Below the pieces are notes generated by a model that saw nothing but the letters and a program-made list of their open reading frames with translations, was not told where the DNA came from and did no database searches. Of a stretch of DNA of 64,000 nucleotides, positions 37,987 through 45,994 are shown in pieces. The first letter of the stretch is position 1; every line of letters begins with the position of its first letter. The translations under genes and the position numbers were made by a program. Location: NCBI GenBank assembly GCA_963791545.1, contig CAWBSR010000003.1, positions 62,001-126,000 on the forward strand, written 5' to 3'. Origin of the DNA: JALYXV01 sp963791545 (GTDB taxonomy: Bacteria > Actinomycetota > Acidimicrobiia > Acidimicrobiales > Palsa-688).

Positions 37987-39108
37987 TCAGCGGTTCAGCA
38001 GGCTGGCCGGGGCGAGGTATCCATTGGGATCATGGGTGATGTCCCGGGCCCGGGCCTCGGCCACCACTGCCGGATCCCACTCCAGGAAAACACGGCCGTC
38101 GCCTTCGGTGAGCACCACCACCTGCACCGGCTCGTCACCGACGCAGGCCAAGGTGCGCCAGGCGGCGGGAGGAATCGACAGGGTGTCGTAGGCACCGAGC
38201 ACGACCGACACCGGGCTCTGGCGGTTGAGGGTGACCTTCAGGCGTCCGTTCTTGACGATCAATACCTGGGACGACCGGATGCGATGCCGGCCCACTCCCT
38301 GACCCGGCTGCGCCCGCAGCCAGGCGAGCGACAGCCCGTGGGGGTCCGACAACAACGGGCGCTGCGACCGGTTCTCGGTGAGCCCATATCCGACCACCAG
38401 GGCCAGCTGGGCCCCGCCGCCCCTCAGCGTCGAGTCGAGAAAGGGCTCGTCGTGCCAGATGAGGTCCTGGGGACGGGCCAGGCGCTGGCGCATCTCATCG
38501 ACATTGACCTTCCGCAGCGTGGCCAGCTGATCGGCGTTCAGAGGCTTGATCAGTTCGACACCTTCGGGCACTTCGCCGGGGGCGGTCTCGATGATCTCGT
38601 TCTTGACCGACAGGTGCCTGCCGGAGCGTGCCGCCTTCTCGATGACCGAAGGCGCCCAGAGGAGCCCCCCGCTGTCGTCGCGGCCCAACGCGGTGTAGAG
38701 CCAGGCGTCATCGGTCTGGCTGGTGAAACCCCGGAACACCCAGGTGGGAATGGAGATGACGTCGCCGTCACCGACCATGACGTCGCCGTCGGTTCCGTCC
38801 ACTCCCCACCGGAACTGCCAATCCCCCGCGAAACACACGAATACCTCGGCGGTGAAGTGAAGATGCAGGTTGTTCACCACGCCGGCCGGCATGACCGCCC
38901 CGCCGAGATTGAAGCCGTGCGGCTCGGTGACCGGGATGACCTGATCGGGATTTTCGGAGACCCCGGCGCCGATGAGCGGGTAGTTGATCTTTCCCTCCGA
39001 ACCGGGGATCTTGGTGTCCAGGAAGGCGGCCCGGTCCTCCTTCAGATCTCGGCGGAGGATCGTCCGGTAGTTCAGCTCCTCGGCGGTTACGACAACTTCG
39101 GCAGGCAT
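37987..39108 (-). CDS. Double-cupin protein of the LacI-regulated locus
   Basis: A 373-residue protein with two cupin-like beta barrels. The first carries the metal-binding pattern NNLHLHFTAEVF (H-x-H, then E) and ends with GDVISIPTWVFRGF; the second ends with YDTLSIPPAAWRTLACVGD, but its H-x-H is weaker (GRHRIRSS). Such proteins act as dioxygenases, isomerases or sugar-acid epimerases; homogentisate-dioxygenase-like cupins have similar layout. ATG 39108 is preferred to upstream starts because the longer version would run across the promoter and operator at 39145-39183. It is transcribed alone, away from the aldolase gene. Confidence 0.7.
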   Translation of the reverse strand: MPAEVVVTAEELNYRTILRRDLKEDRAAFLDTKIPGSEGKINYPLIGAGVSENPDQVIPVTEPHGFNLGGAVMPAGVVNNLHLHFTAEVFVCFAGDWQFRWGVDGTDGDVMVGDGDVISIPTWVFRGFTSQTDDAWLYTALGRDDSGGLLWAPSVIEKAARSGRHLSVKNEIIETAPGEVPEGVELIKPLNADQLATLRKVNVDEMRQRLARPQDLIWHDEPFLDSTLRGGGAQLALVVGYGLTENRSQRPLLSDPHGLSLAWLRAQPGQGVGRHRIRSSQVLIVKNGRLKVTLNRQSPVSVVLGAYDTLSIPPAAWRTLACVGDEPVQVVVLTEGDGRVFLEWDPAVVAEARARDITHDPNGYLAPASLLNR

Positions 39109-39144
39109 TGCGCGAGCCAACTTTCTCGATAGCGGCACTTCTGA

Positions 39145-39152
39145 ATACGTAT
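39145..39152. promoter_or_regulatory. LacI-type operator 1 (ATACGTAT)
   Basis: The palindrome ATACGTAT, with the central CG usual for LacI-family sites, lies between the divergent cupin and aldolase genes. Extended on the minus strand it reads ATACATACGTATTC. It covers the predicted transcription start of the cupin promoter. The same core recurs at 42860 and 50307. Confidence 0.65.
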
Positions 39153-39154
39153 GT

Positions 39155-39183
39155 ATCCTGCCCAGGCAGATCGCACTTGTCAA
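39155..39183 (-). promoter_or_regulatory. Promoter of the cupin gene
   Basis: On the minus strand a perfect -35 TTGACA (39183-39178) is followed after 17 bp by CAGGAT (39160-39155) as a weak -10. The expected start near 39148 falls inside operator 1, about 40 nt before the ATG. Confidence 0.5.
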
Positions 39184-39221
39184 CTGATGACATGCTCGCA
39201 ACCCGACGAACGGAGACCCAG

Positions 39222-40004
39222 GTGCGGATGAATCGGCTCAGCGATATCTTGGCATCGGGCACGCCGGCGGTCACGGCTTGGCTGTCGATCGACAGCCCCT
39301 ATCTGGCCGAGGTCCTGTCCTACTGCGGCTATGACGCGGTGACCGTGGATCTGCAGCACGGCATGTTCGGGCTCGACGGTGCCATCGGACTCCTGCAGGC
39401 GGTCAGTGCCGGTCCCGCCGTCCCGCTGGCCCGCTGCCCATCCCACGACGGGGCGACGATCGGCAAGTTGCTCGACGCCGGCGCCTACGGCATCGTCTGC
39501 CCGGCGGTCGACACGGCTGAAGAGGCGGCCGCCTTTGTGCAGGCCTGCCGCTACCCTCCGGCCGGGGAGCGGAGCTTCGGGCCAGGGCGAGGGCTGTTGT
39601 ACGGCGGCCCTGACTATATGGATCACGCCGATCGCACGATCCTCACCTGGGCCATGGTCGAATCGGCGGCGGCGCTGCGCAACCTGGACGCCATCGTCGC
39701 CACCCCGGGTCTCGACGGGGTGTACGTCGGCCCCAACGACCTGGCGCTGTCGCTCGGGGAGACGCCGAACCAGAACCCGCTGCCGCCCCGGGTCACCGAG
39801 GCGATCACCACGGTCGCCACCGCGGCGCGCGCGGCCGGCCGGTGGGCGGGGATCTTCTGCTCCGATCCTCACGTCGCCCACCAGATGACCGAGCTCGGCT
39901 ATCACCTGGTCACGCCGGGCAACGATGTCGGCGTCATGCGCCAGGCCGCCGCCGAACGTATCGCCATCGCCCGCGGGGCCCAGCCCCCCGGGCGTGAGCG
40001 GTAA
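39222..40004 (+). CDS. HpcH/HpaI-family aldolase
   Basis: A 260-residue class II aldolase of the HpaI/GarL type, which cleaves 2-keto-3-deoxy sugar acids or 4-hydroxy-2-ketoacids to pyruvate and an aldehyde with a divalent metal. Family blocks are VTVDLQHGMFG, where Glu of the usual EH pair is Gln, CPAVDTAEEAAAFVQACRYP, GVYVGPNDLALSLG (substrate loop) and the AGIFCSDPHVAHQM end. GTG 39222 sits seven bases after GGAG; ATG 39228 and ATG 39192 are alternatives. It diverges from the cupin gene across operator 1 and converges on the hydrolase gene with 8 bp between stops. Confidence 0.88.
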   Translation: MRMNRLSDILASGTPAVTAWLSIDSPYLAEVLSYCGYDAVTVDLQHGMFGLDGAIGLLQAVSAGPAVPLARCPSHDGATIGKLLDAGAYGIVCPAVDTAEEAAAFVQACRYPPAGERSFGPGRGLLYGGPDYMDHADRTILTWAMVESAAALRNLDAIVATPGLDGVYVGPNDLALSLGETPNQNPLPPRVTEAITTVATAARAAGRWAGIFCSDPHVAHQMTELGYHLVTPGNDVGVMRQAAAERIAIARGAQPPGRER

Positions 40005-40012
40005 CCCGACGG

Positions 40013-40729
40013 CTACCGGCGTGCCAGCCAGGCCCGCGCCCACCGGGCCAGGACGTCTGGGCACTCCAACGGCACCATGTGACCCCCGCCGTCGACGACT
40101 GCCAGTTCGGCAGCCGGGCACAGCTCCACGATCTCGCGTTGCAGCGCCGGCGGGCAGACCTCGTCCAGCTCACCGGACACGACCAGCACCGGAACCGAGA
40201 TCGTGGCGAGGCAGGCCCGGCTATCGGGACGAGCGCTCTGGGCCGACAGCTGGCGCAGGAAACCCTCGGGGCCGACGGTCACCGACATGGCAGCATTGGC
40301 TCCGGCGAGTTGGTGGTCGTGGCGTCGCGTGGCCGCGAGGGTGGCGAGCGACAGTTCCGCCGCGACCTGCTCGAATTCGCCGTCGAGGGTCCGTCGGCGC
40401 CAGCCGGCCCAGGCCTCCTGTTGGGCGGCGGCGGGGGGCCGGGCACTGGCATTGACGAGCATCAGCCGGGTGACCCGGGCGGGAGCCTGGCGCATGATCT
40501 CGAGGGCGACAATGGCGCCGAGGGAATGACCAGCGAGGGCGAATCGAGGCGGCGCCCCGGCCAGCGCGCGGGCGGCCATCGCCGGCACCGAGTCGTCCCC
40601 GTCGATGCGAACCGGCCACGGCGTCATGACGTCGGCCAGGCGCTCCGCCAGGCCGTCCCAGAGGGTGGCGTCACCGAGCATGCCGCTCAGCAATACCAAC
40701 GGCTCCCGGGGCGCCTGATCGGTCGACAT
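40013..40729 (-). CDS. Alpha/beta hydrolase (lactonase/esterase-like), end of the catabolic operon
   Basis: A 238-residue alpha/beta hydrolase. LVLLSGMLGDATLW is the oxyanion region, AGHSLGAIVALEIM carries the nucleophile serine, VSGELDEVCPP the acid and GGGHMVPLE the histidine. Its compact size resembles 3-oxoadipate enol-lactonase-like enzymes. It follows the SDR gene by four bases and is the last gene of the minus-strand locus. A lactone made by the dehydrogenases of this operon would be a sensible substrate, by inference. Confidence 0.85.
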   Translation of the reverse strand: MSTDQAPREPLVLLSGMLGDATLWDGLAERLADVMTPWPVRIDGDDSVPAMAARALAGAPPRFALAGHSLGAIVALEIMRQAPARVTRLMLVNASARPPAAAQQEAWAGWRRRTLDGEFEQVAAELSLATLAATRRHDHQLAGANAAMSVTVGPEGFLRQLSAQSARPDSRACLATISVPVLVVSGELDEVCPPALQREIVELCPAAELAVVDGGGHMVPLECPDVLARWARAWLARR

Positions 40730-40733
40730 CGCG

Positions 40734-41480
40734 CTAGCGGGCGACCATCCCCGCCGACAGGTCGATGTCGGCGCAGTGGAGCCCGGTCATCTGCAGCATT
40801 GCCACCACGGCGGTGCCGACCTCGGGTTCCTCGACCAGGCGGCCCAGGGTGGCCCGGGAGGCGAATGCCTGCTCGGCCTCCTGCTCGCTGATTCCCAGCC
40901 GCTCGGATTCGAGCCGGAAGTTCCTAGCCATGCGGTCCCCGCGTACGGGACCAGGAGAGAGGCTGTTGACCCGGACCCCGAAGGGGCCGACCTCGGCCCC
41001 GAGGGTGACGGTGAGACCGATGACGGCGAGTTTCGAGGCGGCATAAGGGGTTCGCATCGCCAGGGGGCGCTTGCCGGTGACCGATGCCAGGTTGATGACG
41101 TCTCCGTGGCGGCGCGCCATCATCGGTGGCAGAAAGGCCTTGCACATCAGGAACATCCCGCGCACGTTGACGGCGAAGACCTCATCCCATTCGTCGGCTT
41201 CGATCTCGACCAGCGGCTTTACCGGCCCCGCCACCCCCGCGTTGTTGACCAGCACAGATACCGATTCGTCGGCCATCTCGGCGGCCAAAGCCGCCACCGA
41301 ATCGGCGTCGGCGATGTCGACCAGGCCGAGTCGGCAGTTGGCTCCGATCAGGCTGGCGGTCGCCTGCAGCGATTCGCTCCGGCGCCCCGCCAGCACGACG
41401 CGGTAGCCGGCGCCCGCCAGCGACAGGGAAATGGCCCGGCCGAGCCCGTTACCGGCGCCGGTGACGAGTGCGGTGCGCAT
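40734..41480 (-). CDS. Short-chain dehydrogenase/reductase
   Basis: A 248-residue classical SDR. The cofactor loop is VTGAGNGLGRAIS, the conserved NNAG is present (VLVNNAGVAGP), and the catalytic set is Ser in INLASVTG plus YAASK. After the second strand it has AGRRSE, where arginines suggest NADP preference. ATG 41480 follows GGAG at suitable distance; the frame extends upstream only over the hisD-like gene's end region. It lies 43 bp after the first hisD-like gene and is coupled to the hydrolase. Probably oxidises or reduces a hydroxyl group of the locus substrate. Confidence 0.9.
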   Translation of the reverse strand: MRTALVTGAGNGLGRAISLSLAGAGYRVVLAGRRSESLQATASLIGANCRLGLVDIADADSVAALAAEMADESVSVLVNNAGVAGPVKPLVEIEADEWDEVFAVNVRGMFLMCKAFLPPMMARRHGDVINLASVTGKRPLAMRTPYAASKLAVIGLTVTLGAEVGPFGVRVNSLSPGPVRGDRMARNFRLESERLGISEQEAEQAFASRATLGRLVEEPEVGTAVVAMLQMTGLHCADIDLSAGMVAR

Positions 41481-41523
41481 CGTGGCGCCGCCGTGCTCCA
41501 CCGGCGCGGTCAGGCAGCCGGCA

Positions 41524-42846
41524 TCATCCACCGGTGCCCGCGAAGACGTGGTCACTCCACGGCAACGGTGCCCCGGCGTACTTGGCGGCCCGCACGTCGC
41601 CGGATCTGGCGTGGCCTTCGAACAGTTCCACCCGGGCGGCCCGGCCGCACAGCTCACCGAGCATCGCACTCGAGGCCGGTTCCGTGACCTGCTGGTAGGT
41701 CACCGTCTTGAGATACTTCCCGACCCACAGGCCGCCCGTGAAGCGGGCACCGCCGCGAGTGGGCAGAACGTGGTTGGTGCCGATCACCTTGTCGCCGTAG
41801 GACACGCAGGTCCCCTCGCCGAGGAACAGGGCGCCGTAGTTCTGCATGCTGTCCAGCGCCCGGCGGGGGTCGGCGGTCAGCACCTCGACGTGCTCGAAGG
41901 CAAAGGAGTCGGCGACCGCAAACGCCTCGTCGATCGTCTCCACCACCAGCACCTGGCCGTGATCCCGCCACGCCGGAGCGGCATAGTCGCGGGTTGGCAT
42001 GTCGATCAGGATCTCCTCAATATGGGCAATCGCCTGTCGGGCCAGCGACGGGCTGGTCGTGATGAGAACCGCCGGCGAGTCGGGCCCGTGCTCCGCCTGA
42101 CTGAGGAGGTCAACGGCCACCACGAACGGGTCCGCCTGTTCATCGGCGATGACCAAGATCTCGGTCGGCCCTGCAAACAGGTCAATGCCGACCTCACCGA
42201 ACAACTGGCGTTTGGCCTCGGCGACGTAGGCGTTACCCGGCCCCGCGATGAGGTCGACCCGTCCGATGGTCTCGGTCCCGATGGCCAACGCCGCGATCGC
42301 CTGGACTCCCCCGAGCAGGTAGATCTCGTCGGCGCCCGCCATCGACATGGCGGCGATGGTGGCGGCCGGGATCTGTCCGCGAATGGGCGGCGTGCAGGCC
42401 GCCACCCGGGGGACGCCGGCGACCTTGGCGGTGACAATCGTCATGTGGGCCGAGGCCGTCAACGGGTAGCGGCCGCCCGGTACATAGGCGCCGACCGCCG
42501 AGATCGGGACATTCTTCTGGCCCAAATGGACGCCGGGAAGAGTCTCCACCTCGAAGTCCGTCAACGACGCCCGCTGGGCTTGCGCGAAATGTCGCACCTG
42601 GGCCTGGACGAACTCGATGTCCTGGATCACCTGTTGGGGCACGCCGGCCACGATGCCGGCGATCTGCGGGGCGGACAGGAGAAACGATTCCGGGCTCCAG
42701 TTGTCGAACTTCTCCGAGTACTGGCGCACCGCCTCGTCACCGCGAATGCGAATGTCGTCCAATACCCCGAGGACGACCGAGGCGACCTCGTGACGGCCGC
42801 TGGTGAGCGTCTCGGCGGACTGGGCCTGCTTCACAGTGGTGATCAT
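41524..42846 (-). CDS. HisD-like (histidinol dehydrogenase superfamily) dehydrogenase 1
   Basis: A 440-residue member of the HisD fold, whose enzymes oxidise an alcohol in two NAD-dependent steps to a carboxylate. Zinc and catalytic positions are kept: LLSQAEHGPDS (Gln/His), FAFEHVEV (Glu-His), YGDKVIGTNHVLPT (Asp) and LFEGHARS (His). It is not in a histidine operon and has a second diverged copy at 48972, so a catabolic role like that of HpsN (dihydroxypropanesulfonate 3-dehydrogenase) is more likely than histidine synthesis. It has its own promoter with an ATACGTAT operator and an apparently near-leaderless start at ATG 42846. SDR and hydrolase genes follow. Confidence 0.85.
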   Translation of the reverse strand: MITTVKQAQSAETLTSGRHEVASVVLGVLDDIRIRGDEAVRQYSEKFDNWSPESFLLSAPQIAGIVAGVPQQVIQDIEFVQAQVRHFAQAQRASLTDFEVETLPGVHLGQKNVPISAVGAYVPGGRYPLTASAHMTIVTAKVAGVPRVAACTPPIRGQIPAATIAAMSMAGADEIYLLGGVQAIAALAIGTETIGRVDLIAGPGNAYVAEAKRQLFGEVGIDLFAGPTEILVIADEQADPFVVAVDLLSQAEHGPDSPAVLITTSPSLARQAIAHIEEILIDMPTRDYAAPAWRDHGQVLVVETIDEAFAVADSFAFEHVEVLTADPRRALDSMQNYGALFLGEGTCVSYGDKVIGTNHVLPTRGGARFTGGLWVGKYLKTVTYQQVTEPASSAMLGELCGRAARVELFEGHARSGDVRAAKYAGAPLPWSDHVFAGTGG

Positions 42847-42854
42847 GAGAACCT

Positions 42855-42884
42855 AATGTATACGTATGCAGACCCGGTGGTCAA
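42855..42884 (-). promoter_or_regulatory. Promoter of hisD-like gene 1
   Basis: On the minus strand TTGACC (42884-42879) and TACATT (42860-42855) are 18 bp apart. The expected start is about 2 nt before ATG 42846, which would make a leaderless mRNA. The operator palindrome lies in the spacer and touches the -10. Confidence 0.55.
42860..42867. promoter_or_regulatory. LacI-type operator 2 (ATACGTAT)
   Basis: Second copy of the palindrome, extended as TGTATACGTATGCAG, inside the promoter spacer of hisD-like gene 1 and in the 52-bp gap between it and the lacI-family gene. Binding here would exclude RNA polymerase. Confidence 0.65.
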
Positions 42885-42898
42885 GTGGCTCGGATGGC

Positions 42899-43891
42899 TC
42901 AGGCAGTCCGCCCGTGGGTGCCGCGCAGCACCAGTTCGGCCGGGAAAACCAGCGTGGTGGACTCGCCAACCTCCCCGCCCAACCGACGCACGAGCAGTTC
43001 CGCCGCCGCCACCGCCATACCCCGCAGGTCGACGCGCGCCGTCGTCAGGTCAAAGCACGGCCAGGCCGCCATGGCGCTGTCGTCAAAGCCAACGATTGCC
43101 ACGTCGCCCGGCACTGAGATCCCCATTCTCTGCGCCTGATTGAGGGCGCCGACGGCCACCTGGTCGCTGACGCAGAACACCGCGGTCGGAGGTCGCCGCC
43201 CCGCCAGGACCGTGGCGAAGCCGCGCTCACCGTCCTCATATCCGAACCCCCCATGCGTCGCCCGGCTACTGGGCAGGTCCACGGCGGCGTCGGCCAGCGC
43301 GGCCCGGAACCCTGCCTCCCGCTCCTGGCTGGTGCTGGCTTCGCTGATCCCGAACACGGCCCCGATCCGACGGTGCCCTTCGGCCACCAGCAGGCGGGCA
43401 ACGGCGGCCGCCCCGCCCCGGTTGTCGGCGGTGACACCGTCGATGTTCGGCCGACCCGACAGACGGTTCAACTCCACGAACGGTAGCCCTCGCGCCTGTA
43501 GCCCCTCGGACAGCGACGATCCGATCAGCGTCGTCGTCAGCACCACCCCGTCGACGGACCGGTCGAGCATTCGCTCGTAGGTGGCCTGGTCGTCACCCCG
43601 CTCAGCCAGCAACACCATGCGCAGGCCGTGCTCGGCGAAGCGGTCGTGCAGGGGCTCGACCAGGGCCGGGTACAAAGCATTGCGGAGGTCGGCGACCATG
43701 GCGATCTGTCGGGTAGACCGGGTCGACAGGCTGCGACCGAGTTCACTGGTGACGTACCCGAGGTCGGCCGCCGCCAGCAGAACCTTCTGGCGCGTCGCCT
43801 CGGCCACCCGGGGGTCACCCCGCAGGGCGCGCGAAACCGTGGGCTGGGACACCCCGGCCAGGCGAGCGACATCATGACTGGTCGCGTTCAT
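42899..43891 (-). CDS. LacI-family transcriptional regulator of the catabolic locus
   Basis: A 330-residue repressor. The N-terminal helix-turn-helix is HDVARLAGVSQPTVSRALRG, followed by the hinge region (VAEATRQKVLLAAADLGYV) and a periplasmic-binding-protein-like effector domain (IAMVADLRNALYPALVEPLH to VPGDVAIVGFDDSAMA). It sits inside the locus between the nitrilase-family gene and hisD-like gene 1. Three ATACGTAT palindromes in promoters of the locus (39145, 42860, 50307) are the obvious targets. The effector would be the transported compound or an intermediate. Confidence 0.92.
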   Translation of the reverse strand: MNATSHDVARLAGVSQPTVSRALRGDPRVAEATRQKVLLAAADLGYVTSELGRSLSTRSTRQIAMVADLRNALYPALVEPLHDRFAEHGLRMVLLAERGDDQATYERMLDRSVDGVVLTTTLIGSSLSEGLQARGLPFVELNRLSGRPNIDGVTADNRGGAAAVARLLVAEGHRRIGAVFGISEASTSQEREAGFRAALADAAVDLPSSRATHGGFGYEDGERGFATVLAGRRPPTAVFCVSDQVAVGALNQAQRMGISVPGDVAIVGFDDSAMAAWPCFDLTTARVDLRGMAVAAAELLVRRLGGEVGESTTLVFPAELVLRGTHGRTA

Positions 43892-43935
43892 CGTTCTCCC
43901 TCGGCGCCCAAGCAGTGTGGGAAAAGGGGCGGCGC

Positions 43936-43962
43936 GGCCCCGAGGAGGCCACTCCTGGGCCC
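43936..43962. terminator. Strong hairpin between the nitrilase-family gene and lacI
   Basis: GGCCC (with one bulge) and an inner AGGAG-TGGC-CTCCT stem form a GC-rich hairpin in the 87-bp gap. Lying after the last enzyme gene of the transporter operon and before the regulator gene, it probably reduces read-through into lacI. No U-tract. Confidence 0.45.
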
Positions 43963-43978
43963 GTGCCCCATCCCGGCA

Positions 43979-44761
43979 TCAGTAAAGATCCGGTCTCCGA
44001 TCGCCCAGTAGGTGGTTGCGGCCCGAAATCTGCTTGTCCCGGCCGTCGGCCACATCGACATCGGCCCAGGCCATGGCCGACTCGGCGGCGCTGGCGAGCG
44101 GCCAGCCATGGGCGCCGATGATTGTCGTCGCCTCCTGCCAAGGCTGGCCGCGCTCGGTACCGCGGCGGTCGCAACAGGCGATGGGCATGCGGTTCACCCG
44201 GGCCGCCGCCATGGCGATGACCACCTCGGCGGCCGGCAGGGCGGCGGGGTGGTCCGACCACGGCCAGTTGGTCGGGACGGCAAGCAGGTCGGCGCCGCGA
44301 ACCGCGACCGAGCGTGTCATCTCCGGGAATTCCATGTCGTAGCAGACCATCATTCCGATGCGACCGATGGCGGTGTCGATGACCGGCGGGGGGTCTTGAC
44401 CAGGTCTGAAATAGAGCTTCTCGGCGTCCCACAGGTGGGTTTTGCGATAGACGGCCCGAACCCCGGTGCCGTCGAGCAGCACCGCACTGTTGTACAGCGC
44501 CCCATCGTCGCCGAGCTCGGCGAATCCGGCGACGACGACCGGTCCCGTCGCCCAGCGACTGAATACCGGGTGGTCGGGGCCCATGGCCAGCGACCGGGCC
44601 TCAGTGATCGAATCGAAGCAGTACCCGCTGGTGACGAGCTCGGGAAGGACGATCACGTCACCTCCGGCCCGGGTTGCCGCGTCGATGGCGGCCGACGCCA
44701 TCTCCAGGTTGCGCTCGAGCTCACCGACCTCGGGCGCCAGCTGGCAGCAGATAACCCTCAC
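43979..44761 (-). CDS. Carbon-nitrogen hydrolase (nitrilase superfamily)
   Basis: A 260-residue amidase/nitrilase-fold enzyme. The catalytic triad is visible as Glu in VLPELVTSGY, Lys in YRKTHLWDAE and Cys in MVCYDMEFPE. It starts with GTG 44761, seven bases after the SnoaL-like gene. Members cleave amides, carbamoyl groups or nitriles; presence here suggests the locus substrate or an intermediate carries an amide or ureido nitrogen, though that is inference. No signal peptide; cytoplasmic. Confidence 0.88.
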   Translation of the reverse strand: MRVICCQLAPEVGELERNLEMASAAIDAATRAGGDVIVLPELVTSGYCFDSITEARSLAMGPDHPVFSRWATGPVVVAGFAELGDDGALYNSAVLLDGTGVRAVYRKTHLWDAEKLYFRPGQDPPPVIDTAIGRIGMMVCYDMEFPEMTRSVAVRGADLLAVPTNWPWSDHPAALPAAEVVIAMAAARVNRMPIACCDRRGTERGQPWQEATTIIGAHGWPLASAAESAMAWADVDVADGRDKQISGRNHLLGDRRPDLY

Positions 44762-44768
44762 CGTGGGA

Positions 44769-45860
44769 TCAGGAGAAGAAGCCAGCCGGTTCGTCGCTGA
44801 GGATCTGGGCCATGACGTCGAATTCGTTGAACATGTTCCAATCCTCGGTGATCCGGCCGTGGGAGATGTACAGCTGGTTGATGCCCCACAGGTGCACCCG
44901 GCGGTTGGTCGGCTGACCGTATAGGGCGTAACCCCGATGCGTCCCCTGGGCGGTCCAGCGAACAGATACCCGGAAGCCTTCCGCCTCGTTGCCCATCCAA
45001 TAGACCTCGTCGACCTGCATCCCGAGGTCGGGGAAGGTGGCCAGCAACGCTCGCGCCATACCCTTCACGTCCTGAGGCCCATACCCGACTCGGTCCGATG
45101 TTCCCCTCCAGCGGGCGGCAGGCGCATAGGCCCGGTCGACCGAGCTGAAGTCGCGCCGGTTATACAGGTTGTGCCACAGCGCTCGCACGAAATGCTCGAC
45201 ATCGAAGCCAGGGCCCGACGACTCGGGGAAATACTCTGGTGACCGACCGCCGATGAGTCGTTGCACCTCGCCCTGGTGGCGGTCGGCAACGGAGCGGTTC
45301 AGTTCGTTGCCGTACTCGCGAGCGGCTCCGGCCGGATCGATACCGAGCTGCATCAATCGGGACACCATGTTGTAAAGGACCCATTCTTCGAAAATCTCGT
45401 TCTCACGGACCACGCAGTTGGCAATGCCCCAAAGGTCGACCTTGCGTCTCGTGGCGGGTCCCCAGCGCCAGGCACCGAGATGGTGTCCGGTCGTGACATA
45501 GCGGTGTGACGTCACGAAACCCTGTTCGTCGTCGCCGGCCCAGATGACGTCGTCCGCCCACGACCGGGTGTCAGGGAAGGCGTGAACAGCGGCGATCGTC
45601 GATTCGACGACCCGTTCGACACCGTAATGGGGCCCGCTGTCGTCGTAGACGAAGCAGCCCGGCGCGTAGGTGTCGTAGATGTAGCCGACGTCCTGGTCCT
45701 CCCAGATGCGGTGCGTGATGCGGATGATGTAGTCGACGATGTCGCGGTAGGTGGCTTCGAACCCCCGCATCGACGGTGTGCCGTCCGCCCCCGGTCGGCT
45801 GGGGCCCGAGGTGTCGCTGCCGTGGCCCGGGCGAACCGCGATTCGGTAATCGGCCGGCAT
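44769..45860 (-). CDS. Tandem SnoaL-like (NTF2-fold) protein
   Basis: A protein with two SnoaL/ester-cyclase-like domains. Domain 1 (FEATYRDIVDYIIRITHRIW to WGIANCVVRENEIFEEWVL) and domain 2 (DVEHFVRALWHNLYNRRDF to WGINQLYISHGRITEDWNM) share the same plan, including LWGI followed by an E-x-W, so the gene arose by duplication. The family includes polyketide cyclases and small hydrolases or isomerases. ATG 45860 (363 residues) is chosen because a perfect 32-bp palindrome occupies the sequence just upstream and carries GGAG; the alternative ATG 45995 (408 residues, overlapping the binding-protein stop by one base) would add a low-complexity Ala/Pro/Thr/Gly stretch. It belongs to the ABC transporter operon. 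Reaction unknown. Confidence 0.7.
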   Translation of the reverse strand: MPADYRIAVRPGHGSDTSGPSRPGADGTPSMRGFEATYRDIVDYIIRITHRIWEDQDVGYIYDTYAPGCFVYDDSGPHYGVERVVESTIAAVHAFPDTRSWADDVIWAGDDEQGFVTSHRYVTTGHHLGAWRWGPATRRKVDLWGIANCVVRENEIFEEWVLYNMVSRLMQLGIDPAGAAREYGNELNRSVADRHQGEVQRLIGGRSPEYFPESSGPGFDVEHFVRALWHNLYNRRDFSSVDRAYAPAARWRGTSDRVGYGPQDVKGMARALLATFPDLGMQVDEVYWMGNEAEGFRVSVRWTAQGTHRGYALYGQPTNRRVHLWGINQLYISHGRITEDWNMFNEFDVMAQILSDEPAGFFS

Positions 45861-45870
45861 CGTGCGCTTC

Positions 45871-45902
45871 GCTCCGGCCGTGCCAGCTGGCACGGCCGGA
45901 GC
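45871..45902. repeat. Perfect 32-bp palindrome behind the binding-protein gene
   Basis: Arms GCTCCGGCCGTGCCAG (45871-45886) and CTGGCACGGCCGGAGC (45887-45902) are exactly complementary with no spacer. In the minus-strand mRNA it folds into a 14-16-bp hairpin directly after the solute-binding-protein gene. The 3' arm contains GGAG, the likely ribosome binding site for ATG 45860, so the site would be sequestered. Confidence 0.9.
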
Positions 45903-45994
45903 CGAGGGTTTCGACGCGGGCCGCGTCACGCCGCCGTTCGCCGACGAGGCGCCCGTGACGACAGGCCCCTCCGATCGGGTCGGGTGGCCAGACA

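Noticed and set aside
41524..42846. Call as histidine-biosynthesis hisD
   Set aside because: No other his gene nearby, two diverged copies, LacI control and a sugar-type transporter in the same operon; a catabolic HisD-like enzyme fits better.
43045..43437. Other open frames inside the LacI-family gene and similar nested frames throughout
   Set aside because: All are alternative frames of recognisable genes with high Arg/Pro/Ala content and no ribosome binding sites.
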